The position numbers and the translations under genes are program-made. 64,000 bases of DNA from JACCVL01 sp963695375 (lineage in GTDB: Bacteria; Actinomycetota; Actinomycetes; Propionibacteriales; Nocardioidaceae), in contig OY968767.1 of NCBI GenBank assembly GCA_963695375.1, positions 2,418,001-2,482,000 of the forward strand, written 5' to 3'. The notes below the pieces were generated by a model that worked only from the letters and a program-made list of their open reading frames with translations, searched no databases and was not told the origin of the DNA. This document shows positions 47,374-55,504 of this stretch, piece by piece (the first letter of the stretch is position 1; each line of letters opens with the position of its first letter).

Positions 47374-47403
47374 TTGAGGCGCGGTCCGGGCGCCGGTTAC
47401 CCT
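47374..47403 (+). promoter_or_regulatory. bldD promoter
   Basis: -35 TTGAGG (47374-47379), 18-nt spacer, -10 TACCCT (47398-47403). The start near 47410 leaves a ~50-nt leader with GGGAGG before the GTG. The -10 overlaps the BldD-box-like palindrome. Confidence 0.6.
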
Positions 47404-47410
47404 CTGTGAA
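47396..47410. promoter_or_regulatory. probable BldD operator on its own promoter
   Basis: GTTACCCTCTGTGAA matches the 15-bp BldD consensus NTNACNC(A/T)GNGTNAN at all but one defined position (C for G at position 9). It has imperfect dyad symmetry (TTAC/GTGAA) and covers the bldD -10 and start region. BldD represses its own gene in Streptomyces, so the site is functionally expected. Confidence 0.6.
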
Positions 47411-47460
47411 CGAAGTGCCCGCCGCAACCCGACGGGAATGACCGCAGGTGGGAGGCCGGC

Positions 47461-47958
47461 GTGGCCAACGATTACGCCCGAGAGCTGGGAGCGCGACTGC
47501 GCGCGATCCGGCAGCAGCAGGGCTTGTCGCTGCAAGCCGTCGAGGAGAAGTCGCAGGGCCGCTGGAAGGCGGTCGTGATCGGCTCGTACGAGCGCGGTGA
47601 CCGTGCGGTCACGGTGCACAAGCTCTCCGCCCTGGCCGGCTTCTACGGCGTCCCGGTGGAGGAGCTGCTGCCCGGCGGCAGTCAAGCGTCCCCCGCCGCC
47701 GCCGAGGCACCGGAGAAGCTGATCCTCGACCTGTCCAACCTGCACGAGCTGGACGCCGCCGAGGTGGCGCCGCTGGCGCGGTACGCGCGAAGCATCCAAG
47801 CCCAGCGGGGGGACTACAACGGGCGGGTGCTGTCGATCCGTCAGGAGGACCTGCGCACCCTCGCGGTGATCTACGAGGAGGCGCCGAGCGTGCTCGCCGC
47901 CCGGCTCACCGAGTGGGGCGTGCTGCGCGCCGTCCCGGCCACCAACGGCGTCCGCTGA
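47461..47958 (+). CDS. bldD: developmental regulator BldD (c-di-GMP-responsive)
   Basis: Global transcription factor that, as a c-di-GMP-bound dimer, represses sporulation and related genes in actinobacteria. The 165-residue protein has an N-terminal XRE-type helix-turn-helix (about 8-70: LGARLRAIRQQQGLSLQAVEEKS) and a C-terminal effector domain. The c-di-GMP signature RGD-x8-RQDD appears as RGD (116-118), YNGRVLSI, RQED (127-130), so one Asp is Glu. GTG with GGGAGG 5 nt upstream. It is divergent from pyrR, as in Streptomyces, but nusB is no longer next to it. Confidence 0.93.
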   Translation: MANDYARELGARLRAIRQQQGLSLQAVEEKSQGRWKAVVIGSYERGDRAVTVHKLSALAGFYGVPVEELLPGGSQASPAAAEAPEKLILDLSNLHELDAAEVAPLARYARSIQAQRGDYNGRVLSIRQEDLRTLAVIYEEAPSVLAARLTEWGVLRAVPATNGVR

Positions 47959-48000
47959 GGCGCGCGCCGCTCCGACCCAGTCCGGCAACCCCGTAGCGAC

Positions 48001-48040
48001 CGACGACCGGCCCCCACGCGAACGTGGGGGCCGGTCGTCG
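48001..48040. terminator. bidirectional terminator between bldD and the transporter
   Basis: Perfect 18-bp inverted repeat (arms 48001-48018 and 48023-48040) with tetraloop CGAA; the core is GACCGGCCCCCACG. It lies between two convergent genes and can act in both directions. No strong T-tract. Confidence 0.85.
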
Positions 48041-48067
48041 TCGATCTGCCGACCTGTCGTCAGCGGG

Positions 48068-49030
48068 TCACTGGATGAAGCCCTCCGACTTGAGGTACTC
48101 CTCGGCCACCTGCTCCGGCGGCAGCCCCTCGGAGCTGACCTGCGCGTTCAGCTCCGACATCACCTCGGTGGTGAGGGTCTCGCTCAGCGGAGTCAGCACC
48201 TCGAGGATCGCCTCACCCTCGGCGTTCTCCTCCTGGACGATCGGAGCCCCGTTGTAGAGCGGGAAGAAGCCCTTGTCGTCCTCCAGGGGGATCAGGCCCA
48301 GAGTCGCGATCCGGCCGTCGGTGGTGAACACCTCGCCGAAGTCACACTCGCCCTTGTCGGTCTGCTGGTAGATGACGCCGGTGCCGAGCGACTGCTGGCT
48401 CGAGTCCGGGATGGTCATGTCGTAGGCCTTGATCATGCCCGGCAGGCCGTCCGGACGGGAGGCGAACTCGGTCTCGATGCACACCGTCGCGTCCGGGTTG
48501 GAGTCCATGTAGGCCGCCATGTCCGAGAGGGACGCGAGGCTGTTCTCCTCGGCGAACTCCTCGGTGACCGCCATCGCGTAGGTGTTGTTGAACGGTGCCG
48601 GCTGGCCCCAGACCAGGCCGTTCTTCTGCAGGTCCTCGTCCTTCACGGCCTCGTAGAGCTCCTGCGGGTCGGCGATGTTCTCGTCGTGGCCGAGGTAGGT
48701 GATCCACCCCGTGCCGGTGTAGTCGTAGTAGACGTCGATCTCGCCACGGAGCAGGGCCTGCCTCGTGGCCGTGCTGCCCTGGATGTTGGTCTCGTCGGTG
48801 ACGTCGGCGCCGGCCGCGGCCAGCATCTGGATGGTCAGCTGGCCGAGCAGCAGCTGCTCGTCGAAGTCCTTGGACCCGACGGCGAGGGAGGCTCCCTCGA
48901 GCGCCGACGCGTCGACCGAGCCGGCCTCCACGTCCGTCGTGGTGCCGCTGTCGTCGGACAGGCCGCAGGCGGACAGCACGAGCGCGCCGCCCGTTGCCAG
49001 GGCCGCCAGGCCGGTGGTGGTGCGCTTCAT
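48068..49030 (-). CDS. osmoprotectant ABC transporter substrate-binding lipoprotein
   Basis: OpuAC/ProX-type binding protein that would capture glycine betaine, choline or a related compound outside the membrane. The 320-residue precursor has a lipoprotein signal (MKRTTTGLAALATGG..., lipobox LSAC, Cys 22). The mature domain shows LAVGSKDFDEQLLLGQLTIQML, IDVYYDYTGTGW and CDFGEVFTTDGRI, typical of the OpuC/OsmF group. ATG start; AAGGGG upstream. Last gene of its operon, 67 nt after a permease. The exact substrate cannot be read from sequence. Confidence 0.9.
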   Translation of the reverse strand: MKRTTTGLAALATGGALVLSACGLSDDSGTTTDVEAGSVDASALEGASLAVGSKDFDEQLLLGQLTIQMLAAAGADVTDETNIQGSTATRQALLRGEIDVYYDYTGTGWITYLGHDENIADPQELYEAVKDEDLQKNGLVWGQPAPFNNTYAMAVTEEFAEENSLASLSDMAAYMDSNPDATVCIETEFASRPDGLPGMIKAYDMTIPDSSQQSLGTGVIYQQTDKGECDFGEVFTTDGRIATLGLIPLEDDKGFFPLYNGAPIVQEENAEGEAILEVLTPLSETLTTEVMSELNAQVSSEGLPPEQVAEEYLKSEGFIQ

Positions 49031-49097
49031 CTGTGGAACCCCTTCGTCGCTGTGCCTGGTGGTGGGTCGTGGAAACGAGCGTGGTGGTGCGGTCAGC

Positions 49098-49880
49098 TCA
49101 TCGGATCCCCCGCGGGGTGAGCGACCGCTGGGCGATGCCGCCCAACCAGTCGATCAGCAGGGCGAGGACGGCGATCAGGAGACCACCGGCCACGAGAGTC
49201 TCGCTGCGGTTCAGCTTGATGCCGCTGAAGATCAGCGTGCCCAGCCCGCCGGCGTTCAGGTCGGTGCCCAGCGGCACGACCGCCACCGCGAGGATGAGCG
49301 CGGTGCGTGCGCCGGCGGCGATGATCGGGACCGCCAGCGGCAGCTCCACGCTGAGCAGGATGCCGCGCGCCGACATCCCCATCCCGCGGGCGGCGTCGAT
49401 CACACCGGTGTCGACCTGCTGGATGCCGACGATGGTGTTCCGCAGGACCGGCAGCATGCTGAACGCGGCGATGATCAGCACGACGGGCCAGAAGCCGATG
49501 TAGAACGAGCCGACCACGGCGATCAGGCCGACGACCGGCGCCGCCTGGCCGACGTTGCCGAACCCCAGGACGAACGGCGCTATCCAGCGGGTCCCCCGTC
49601 GCGTGACGAGCACCCCCAGCGGGATCGCCACCGCCAGCACCAGGAACGTGATGGTGATCGTGATCAGGATGTGGTCCAGGGTCAGCTCCCAGATCCGGGA
49701 GTACCTCAGCAGGTCGCGCTGGGTGGCGTCCAGGGTGGCCTGGGACAGGTAGTACAGCTCGGCTGCCACGATCACGGCGCAGAGCGCGGGGACGGTGAGG
49801 TCGCGCAGGGTGAACACCCGCTCGCGAGGCCGGATCTCCGGCGCGGTTCCGAGCGTGAGTTCCTCGGCGGCGCTGCTCAT
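49098..49880 (-). CDS. osmoprotectant ABC transporter permease (first copy)
   Basis: Inner-membrane permease of 260 residues with about six helices and the BPD_transp_1 EAA-type loop (NTIVGIQQVDTGVIDAARGMGM...VELPLAVPIIAAGAR). It has one more N-terminal helix and a longer soluble N-terminus than the second permease. The ATG at 49880 overlaps the ATPase stop (ATGA). The two permeases share the ending LTPRGIR, showing common ancestry, and likely form a heterodimer. Confidence 0.9.
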   Translation of the reverse strand: MSSAAEELTLGTAPEIRPRERVFTLRDLTVPALCAVIVAAELYYLSQATLDATQRDLLRYSRIWELTLDHILITITITFLVLAVAIPLGVLVTRRGTRWIAPFVLGFGNVGQAAPVVGLIAVVGSFYIGFWPVVLIIAAFSMLPVLRNTIVGIQQVDTGVIDAARGMGMSARGILLSVELPLAVPIIAAGARTALILAVAVVPLGTDLNAGGLGTLIFSGIKLNRSETLVAGGLLIAVLALLIDWLGGIAQRSLTPRGIR

Positions 49881-50923
49881 CGCGACGGGGCCTTGCCGTC
49901 GGCCTCGGCGCGCAGCGCGCGGACCCGCTCGAGCAGGTCCTCGAGGCTGACCATGCCGACGATCTTGCCGTCCTGCTGCACGGGCATCTCGTCGCGCCCG
50001 TCGGCGATCATCGCGTCGAGCACGTCGTGCAGGGTGGACGTGATCGGCAGCGGCTCGACGCCGGGCGGAGGGGCGCCGGCCTCGTGCAGCTGCAGGCTGT
50101 CCAGGCGCTCCAGCTGCAGGCGCTTCAGGGTCGCGCCCTGGCCGACGAAACCGCCGACGAAGTCGTCCGCCGGGCTGGTGAGGATCTCCTCCGGCGTGGC
50201 GTACTGGGCGATCCGGGAGCCCTTGTCGAGAACGGCGATCTTGTCGCCCATCTTGACCGCCTCGTCGAAGTCGTGCGTGACGAAGACGATGGTCTTCTTC
50301 AGCGTGCGCTGCAGGTTGAGGAACTCGTCCTGCAGCTTGGTCCGGGTGATCGGGTCCACCGCTCCGAACGGCTCGTCCATCAGCATGATCGGCGGGTCTG
50401 CGGCGAGCGCCCGGGCGACCCCGACCCGCTGCTGTTGGCCGCCGGACAACTGCCGGGGGAAGCGGTGCGCGAACTCGTCGGGGTCGAGTCCGACGACCGA
50501 CAGCATCTCCTCGACCCGGGTGCTGATCCGCGCCTTGTCCCACTTCAGCAGCTTGGGGACGATGGCGACGTTCTGCGCGATCGTCAGGTGCGGGAAGAGG
50601 CCGATCTGCTGGATGACGTATCCGATGGTGCGGCGCAGCTTCACGTCGTTGAGCGACAGCACGTCCTCGCCGTCGATCATGATCTTGCCGGACGTGGGCT
50701 CGATCAGCCGGTTGATCATGCGCATCGTGGTGGTCTTGCCGCATCCGGAGGGGCCGACCAGGATGACGATCTCGCCGGCACCGATCGTCATGCTCACGCT
50801 GTCGACGGCCGGGGAGGCGGTGCCCGGGTACTTCTTGGTCACCCCGTCCAGGACGATCGGGACCCCGCGGGCCTCCGACTCGCTCGACGACTTCGGCACG
50901 GTGCTGCTGGCGGACTCAGACAC
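49877..50923 (-). CDS. osmoprotectant ABC transporter ATPase with CBS region
   Basis: Energises uptake. The 348-residue protein has Walker A GPSGCGKTT (near residue 57), Q-loop IQQIGLFPHLT, signature LSGGQQQRVGVARAL, Walker B IMLMDEP and H-loop VTHDFDEAVKMGD. A C-terminal CBS-like module (from ~275; PITSTLHDVLDAMIADGRDEMPVQQDGKIVGMVSLEDLLER) appears as one repeat, where OpuA-type ATPases often have two; CBS domains there sense ionic strength. GTG start overlaps the upstream permease by 8 nt. Confidence 0.93.
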   Translation of the reverse strand: MSESASSTVPKSSSESEARGVPIVLDGVTKKYPGTASPAVDSVSMTIGAGEIVILVGPSGCGKTTTMRMINRLIEPTSGKIMIDGEDVLSLNDVKLRRTIGYVIQQIGLFPHLTIAQNVAIVPKLLKWDKARISTRVEEMLSVVGLDPDEFAHRFPRQLSGGQQQRVGVARALAADPPIMLMDEPFGAVDPITRTKLQDEFLNLQRTLKKTIVFVTHDFDEAVKMGDKIAVLDKGSRIAQYATPEEILTSPADDFVGGFVGQGATLKRLQLERLDSLQLHEAGAPPPGVEPLPITSTLHDVLDAMIADGRDEMPVQQDGKIVGMVSLEDLLERVRALRAEADGKAPSR

Positions 50924-51572
50924 GGATTCCCCTCGGGGTGGTGAGGCGACGGACGACGACGAAGCTGGCGTCGAGCAGGAGGGCGATCAGCGTGACCAGC
51001 AGGGTGCCCGCGAGGGCCTGGTTGAAGGTGTTCACCGAGCCCAGGTTCTGCAGTGCGTTGAACAGCAGCTCGCCGAGACCGGGGACCTGCACGTAGGCAC
51101 CGATCGCGACCAGGCCGACGATCAGCTGGCCGGACACCCGCACGCCGGCCAGGATCACCGGCCATGCCAGCGGCAGCTCGATCTGCCACAGGGTGCGGAA
51201 CCGCCCCATCCCGATCCCACGGGCTGCGTCCAGGGTGGCGGCGTCGACGCTGTTCAGGCCGACGATGGTGTTGCGCAGGACGGGAAGCAACCCGTACATC
51301 GTGAGGACCGGGAACCCGACCGCCAGTCCGAACCCGAACACGGGGACCAGCAGGCCGAACAGCGCGATGCTCGGGATCGTGAAGGCGACCGCGAGGGTGC
51401 CGATGGTGAGCCCGGAGGCCAGCTTGCTGCGGTAGACGAGCATCCCGCCGACCATGCCGGTGACGGTGGCGATCAGCAGCACGTACAACGACACGAGCAG
51501 GTGCCGCTGAGCTGCGATCTGCAGGTCGTCGCGGAACGCCGAGAGATACTCGTCGAACGGCAGACCGCCCAT
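50916..51572 (-). CDS. osmoprotectant ABC transporter permease (second copy)
   Basis: A 218-residue permease with five to six helices and the EAA-type loop NTIVGLNSVDAATLDAARGIGMGRFRTLWQIELPLAWPVI. First gene of the transporter operon: ATG 51572 has an excellent AAAGGAGG 5 nt upstream. Order permease-ATPase-permease-binding protein is that of OpuB/OpuC-type systems. The 181-nt gap upstream must hold the promoter. Confidence 0.9.
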   Translation of the reverse strand: MGGLPFDEYLSAFRDDLQIAAQRHLLVSLYVLLIATVTGMVGGMLVYRSKLASGLTIGTLAVAFTIPSIALFGLLVPVFGFGLAVGFPVLTMYGLLPVLRNTIVGLNSVDAATLDAARGIGMGRFRTLWQIELPLAWPVILAGVRVSGQLIVGLVAIGAYVQVPGLGELLFNALQNLGSVNTFNQALAGTLLVTLIALLLDASFVVVRRLTTPRGIRV

Positions 51573-51753
51573 CGACGCCTCCTTTCGCGGGCTCCGGGGA
51601 CTGAACCGAGTGCGAGGCGCGGAGCGGGTCTGAGCGGGGGCGCTCCGCGGTGGTCGAAACCTGAGTTCCCGGGAGACTACGCGACGACCGGAGGACCGGA
51701 GGCTGAATTGCCGGTGTTGATGACGTCCGTGATGCGGATGTGACCTGTCCCAA
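51573..51753 (-). promoter_or_regulatory. upstream region of the transporter operon
   Basis: 181 nt between nusB and the transporter. It should contain the operon promoter. A -10-like TAGTCT (minus strand, near 51676) is present without a well-spaced -35, leaving open an alternative sigma factor. No clear terminator after nusB, so read-through from nusB is possible. Confidence 0.35.
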
Positions 51754-52155
51754 TCAGGCGGTTGGTGTCGGTTTGGCCTCGGAAATCGTGGCCAGGACGC
51801 CGTTCACGAACGGCGGGGACTCCTCGGTCGACAGCTCTCCGGCCAGGTGCACGGCCTCGCTGATCGCGACCGCGTCGGGGACGTCGTCGGCGTAGAGCAG
51901 CTCGAAGGCGCCGATCCGCAACAGGTTGCGGTCGATCGCCGGCATCCGGTCCAGCGACCAGCCAACGGACGACGACGCCAGCACATCGTCGATGTGCGCA
52001 CGGTGCTCGGTGACGCCGCGGACCAGGCGGGCGGTGTAGTCGTTGATCGGCGGTCCGTCCGCCGCGTCCAGCAGGCCGTCGAGCGTCAGCCCGCGCAGCT
52101 CGGAGCCGTAGAGGATGTCCAAGGCCCGCTTGCGCGCCTTCGTCCGTGCAGCCAT
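51754..52155 (-). CDS. nusB: transcription antitermination factor NusB
   Basis: Binds rRNA boxA with NusE for antitermination. The 133-residue helical protein shows ARKRALDILYGSEL, DRMPAIDRNLLRIGAFELLY and AVAISEAVHLAGELSTEESPPFVNGVLATI. ATG at 52155, 19 nt after efp. Its expected RNA target type is seen in the rrn leader at 284-302. Confidence 0.95.
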   Translation of the reverse strand: MAARTKARKRALDILYGSELRGLTLDGLLDAADGPPINDYTARLVRGVTEHRAHIDDVLASSSVGWSLDRMPAIDRNLLRIGAFELLYADDVPDAVAISEAVHLAGELSTEESPPFVNGVLATISEAKPTPTA

Positions 52156-52174
52156 CGGGCCCGGTCAGCCTCCG

Positions 52175-52738
52175 TCAGCCGCTGACGCGACCGAGGTAGC
52201 TGCCGTCACGGGTGTCCACCTTGACCCGCTCGCCGCTGGTGATGAACAGCGGGACCGCGATGTTGGCCCCGGTCTCCAGCCGGGCCGGCTTGGTGCCACC
52301 GGAGGAGCGGTCGCCCTGCAACCCCGGCTCGGTGTACTCAACGGTCAGCTCGACCGAGGCCGGCAGCTCGATGTAGAGCGGAGTGCCCTCGTGCATCGCC
52401 ACGACCGCCTCCTGGTTGTCCAGCAGGTAGTGCACCGCGTCGCCGACGACGGCGTCGCCGAGGTGTACCTGGTCGTAGGTCTCGGTGTCCATGAAGACGT
52501 ACGACTCGCCGTCGTTGTAGAGGTACTGCATCTGCCGCTTGTCGACGTTGGCGGTGTCCACCCTGACGTCGGCGTTGAACGTCTTGTCGACGACCTTGCC
52601 GGAGAGCACGTTCTTGAGCTTGGTGCGCACGATGGCGCCGCCCTTGCCCGGCTTGTGGTGCTGGAACCAGACGACGGCCCAGAGCTGGCCGTCGAGGTTG
52701 AGGACCATGCCGTTCTTGAGGTCGTTGGTGGTGGCCAT
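52175..52738 (-). CDS. efp: elongation factor P
   Basis: Relieves ribosome stalling at polyproline. The 187-residue three-domain protein starts MATTNDLKNGMVLNLDGQLWAVV and has the functional tip HHKPGKGGA with Lys32, followed by two OB domains. No modification enzyme (EpmA/B) is nearby. ATG 52738. Confidence 0.97.
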   Translation of the reverse strand: MATTNDLKNGMVLNLDGQLWAVVWFQHHKPGKGGAIVRTKLKNVLSGKVVDKTFNADVRVDTANVDKRQMQYLYNDGESYVFMDTETYDQVHLGDAVVGDAVHYLLDNQEAVVAMHEGTPLYIELPASVELTVEYTEPGLQGDRSSGGTKPARLETGANIAVPLFITSGERVKVDTRDGSYLGRVSG

Positions 52739-52787
52739 CGGTGCCGTGTGTCCTTCGCGTCGCGCCGCATCTGCGACGACGCCGGCG

Positions 52788-53873
52788 TCAGCCGACGACG
52801 AGCAGGTCGCGGGTCAGGTCGGTCAGCACCGCCGGGTCGGCCGGGCCGATCACGAGGGTGTCCTCGATCCGCACCCCGCCACGACCCGGCAGGTAGACGC
52901 CGGGCTCCATCGTCACGGTGGTGCGGTCGCGGAGTCTACCGGGGTGCCGCGGTCCGACGAACGGGTCCTCGTGGATCTGCAACCCCACCCCGTGCCCGAT
53001 CCCGGTGGTGAACCGTTCCAGCCAGCCCGCCTCGTCCAGGACCCGTCGAGCATCGGCGTCCGGCTGCTGGACCTCGACCCCCGCCACCATCGCCTGCACG
53101 CCGGTCCACTGCGCGTCCCGCACCGCGGCGTGGATCTCGCGCTGCCAGTCCGCCGGCTCGGCGCCGACGACCACCGTGCGGGTGCAGTCGGCGTGGTAGC
53201 CGTCGACGCGCGCGCCGAAGTCACACTTGAGCAGGTCACCGCGCTGGAGCTGGCGCTCGGTCGGCGCGTGGTGCGGGATCGCGCTGTTCGGCCCGCTGGC
53301 CACGATCGTGTCGAAGGCGATCCACTCCGCGCCGAGGGCGAACATCCGGGCCTCGAGGTCCCGGGCGACCTCCCGCTCGGTGCGGCCGAGCAACGGACCG
53401 TCCCAGAGCCCACACAGTGCCTGGGTGGACAACGCGCAGGCGGCGGTGAGCGCCGCGATCTCGGTGGCGTCCTTGACCTCCCGCAGCCGCTCCACCGCGC
53501 GCCGCAGCGACACCGGCGGGACGTCCACCTCGGCCAGCAGCTCGACGTGGGCGTCGACGCTCAACGCGTGCGTCTCGACGCCGAGCCGGTCCAGCGGCGG
53601 CGCCGTCGCCAGGAGGTCGTGCACCAGCGCCCGGGTGGTCAGCCGGTGCAGGTCGGGGCACTGCTCCGCGGCCTGGTCGACGTACCGCCCGTCCGTGGCG
53701 AACAGGTCACCATCGACGGCGGGCTCCGCGGTCACGAGCATCGCCGCGTTCGATCCGGTGAATCCGGACAGGTAGCGCACGTTCACCAGGTCGGTCACCA
53801 GGGCGGCGGCCAGCTCGCGCTCGGCCAGCAGCGCGCGCAATCGGTCGCGCCGGTCGGCGTGCAGGGCGGGCAT
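52788..53873 (-). CDS. pepQ: Xaa-Pro aminopeptidase/dipeptidase (M24B)
   Basis: Metallopeptidase releasing residues before proline. The 361-residue protein has an N-terminal creatinase-like domain (LVTDLVNVRYLSGFTGSNAA) and a pita-bread catalytic domain. The metal ligands are in CDFGARVDGYHADCTRT (two Asp), GIGHGVGL (His), TMEPGVY (Glu) and RIEDTL (Glu). ATG 53873 lies 9 nt after aroB. It is the usual neighbour of efp in actinobacteria. The exact substrate (di- or longer peptides) is uncertain; the symbol follows the common annotation. Confidence 0.9.
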   Translation of the reverse strand: MPALHADRRDRLRALLAERELAAALVTDLVNVRYLSGFTGSNAAMLVTAEPAVDGDLFATDGRYVDQAAEQCPDLHRLTTRALVHDLLATAPPLDRLGVETHALSVDAHVELLAEVDVPPVSLRRAVERLREVKDATEIAALTAACALSTQALCGLWDGPLLGRTEREVARDLEARMFALGAEWIAFDTIVASGPNSAIPHHAPTERQLQRGDLLKCDFGARVDGYHADCTRTVVVGAEPADWQREIHAAVRDAQWTGVQAMVAGVEVQQPDADARRVLDEAGWLERFTTGIGHGVGLQIHEDPFVGPRHPGRLRDRTTVTMEPGVYLPGRGGVRIEDTLVIGPADPAVLTDLTRDLLVVG

Positions 53874-53882
53874 GGCCGCAGC

Positions 53883-54983
53883 CTAGGTGGCGAGCGTGGC
53901 GTAGGCGGCCTCGAGCAGCTCCGGCGCCGGCGCCTCCAGCACCCCCGGGCGGGCGATCCCGTCGAGGACGACGAAGCGCAGCAGGTCGCCACGAGCCTTC
54001 TTGTCCACCCGCATCGCCGCCATCAGCTCCGGCCAGACCCCACCGCGGTAGCGGGTCGGCAGGCCCAGCAGCGCCAGCACCGCGCGGTGCCGCTCCGCGA
54101 CGTCGTCGTCGAGCCGCCCCGCGCGCCGGGCCAGCTCGGCCGCGAACACCAGTCCGACCGCCACCGCGTCGCCGTGCCGGACGCCGTAGTCCTCCACCCG
54201 CTCCACCGCGTGCCCCAGCGTGTGCCCGTAGTTGAGCGCCTCACGGCCGAGGCCGACGGTCCCCCCGACCTCCCGCAGGTCGGCGGCGACCACCGCCGCC
54301 TTCACCCGGACCGCGCGCTCCACCAGCTCACGCAACACCGGCGAGGACGGGTCCCGGGCGGCGTCCGGGTCGCCCTGCAGCAGGTCGAGGATCGGCGGGT
54401 CGGCGATGAAGCCGCACTTGACGACCTCGGCCAGCCCGGCCGCCAGGTCGGCCGCCGGCAGGGTGCGGAGCAGGTCGAGGTCGGCCAGCACGCCGGCCGG
54501 CTCGTGGAAGGCCCCCACCAGGTTCTTGCCCTCCCGGGTGTTGATGCCGGTCTTGCCGCCGACAGCGGCGTCCACCATCGCGAGCAGGGTGGTCGGGACG
54601 TGCACGACCGGCACCCCACGGAGCCAGGTCGCGGCGACGAACCCGGCCAGGTCCGTCACCGCTCCCCCACCGACGCCCACGACGACGTCGGTGCGGGTGA
54701 AGCCGTCCCGGCCGAGCGCCGCCCAGCAGTCGGCCGCGACGCCGGCGGTCTTCGCGAGTTCGCCGTCGGGGACGGGCAGCAGCAGCACCCGGTAGCCGAC
54801 GCGCTCGAACTGCGCCTCGACCGTCCCGGCGGTGGACGCCAGCCGCTCCGGGTGCAGCACGGCCACCCGCCGGGCCCGTGGGCCGACCAGGCCGGGCAGC
54901 CGGTCGAGCAGGCCGTGGCCGATCACCACCTCGTACGGGTCGGGGCCGGCCACGGGCACGACGGTGGGACCGCCCCCGGTCAT
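53883..54983 (-). CDS. aroB: 3-dehydroquinate synthase
   Basis: Second shikimate-pathway step, NAD- and metal-dependent. The 366-residue protein shows GVGGGAVTDLAGFVAATWLRG, VPTTLLAMVDAAVGGKTGIN, KNLVGAFHEP and the metal-binding LNYGHTLGHAVE. ATG overlaps the aroK stop (ATGA). The order aroE, aroC, aroK, aroB is nearly a full shikimate set in one region. Confidence 0.96.
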   Translation of the reverse strand: MTGGGPTVVPVAGPDPYEVVIGHGLLDRLPGLVGPRARRVAVLHPERLASTAGTVEAQFERVGYRVLLLPVPDGELAKTAGVAADCWAALGRDGFTRTDVVVGVGGGAVTDLAGFVAATWLRGVPVVHVPTTLLAMVDAAVGGKTGINTREGKNLVGAFHEPAGVLADLDLLRTLPAADLAAGLAEVVKCGFIADPPILDLLQGDPDAARDPSSPVLRELVERAVRVKAAVVAADLREVGGTVGLGREALNYGHTLGHAVERVEDYGVRHGDAVAVGLVFAAELARRAGRLDDDVAERHRAVLALLGLPTRYRGGVWPELMAAMRVDKKARGDLLRFVVLDGIARPGVLEAPAPELLEAAYATLAT

Positions 54984-55504
54984 CGGGGGTCCCTGGGCGA
55001 GAGGTCGTCGAGCCGGGCCAGCACCTCGGCGCTCACCGCGTCGACATCCCGGCCGTCGGTGCCGACCACGACGTCGGCGACCTCGAGGTAGAGCGGCCGG
55101 CGCTCGTCCAGCAGCGCCTTCATCCGGCCGCGGACGTTCCCGATCAGCAGCGGCCGGGAGATCCCGAGGCCGACCCGTCGGGCCGACTCGGCCAGCCCGA
55201 CGTCGAGGAAGACCACCGGGTGGCCCCGCAGCGCCTCCCGGGTCGCCGGGTCGAGCACCGCCCCGCCGCCGAGCGCGAGCACCCCCTCGTGCTCGGCCAG
55301 GGCACGGCCGACGGCAGCCGCCTCCAGCCGGCGGAAGTGCCGCTCCCCCTCGCCCACCAGGATGTCGGCGACGCTGGCGCCCTGCTCGGCCTCGATGTCG
55401 GCGTCGGTGTCACGGGCGGACGTGCCGAGGGCCGCAGCCACGACGGCGGCGACGCTGGTCTTGCCGGAGCCGGGTGGGCCGACCAGGACGACGAGCGGGC
55501 TCAC
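54980..55504 (-). CDS. aroK: shikimate kinase
   Basis: Phosphorylates shikimate. The 174-residue P-loop kinase has GPPGSGKTSVA at 9-19, D-x-D in TDADIE, the RRLEAAAV segment and GGGAVLDPATR. GTG start overlaps the aroC stop (GTGA). Confidence 0.95.
   Translation of the reverse strand: MSPLVVLVGPPGSGKTSVAAVVAAALGTSARDTDADIEAEQGASVADILVGEGERHFRRLEAAAVGRALAEHEGVLALGGGAVLDPATREALRGHPVVFLDVGLAESARRVGLGISRPLLIGNVRGRMKALLDERRPLYLEVADVVVGTDGRDVDAVSAEVLARLDDLSPRDPR

Noticed and set aside
48068..51753. Transporter operon as a recent mobile island
   Set aside because: No integrase, transposase, tRNA attachment site, flanking direct repeats or composition change is visible; an old rearrangement is more likely.
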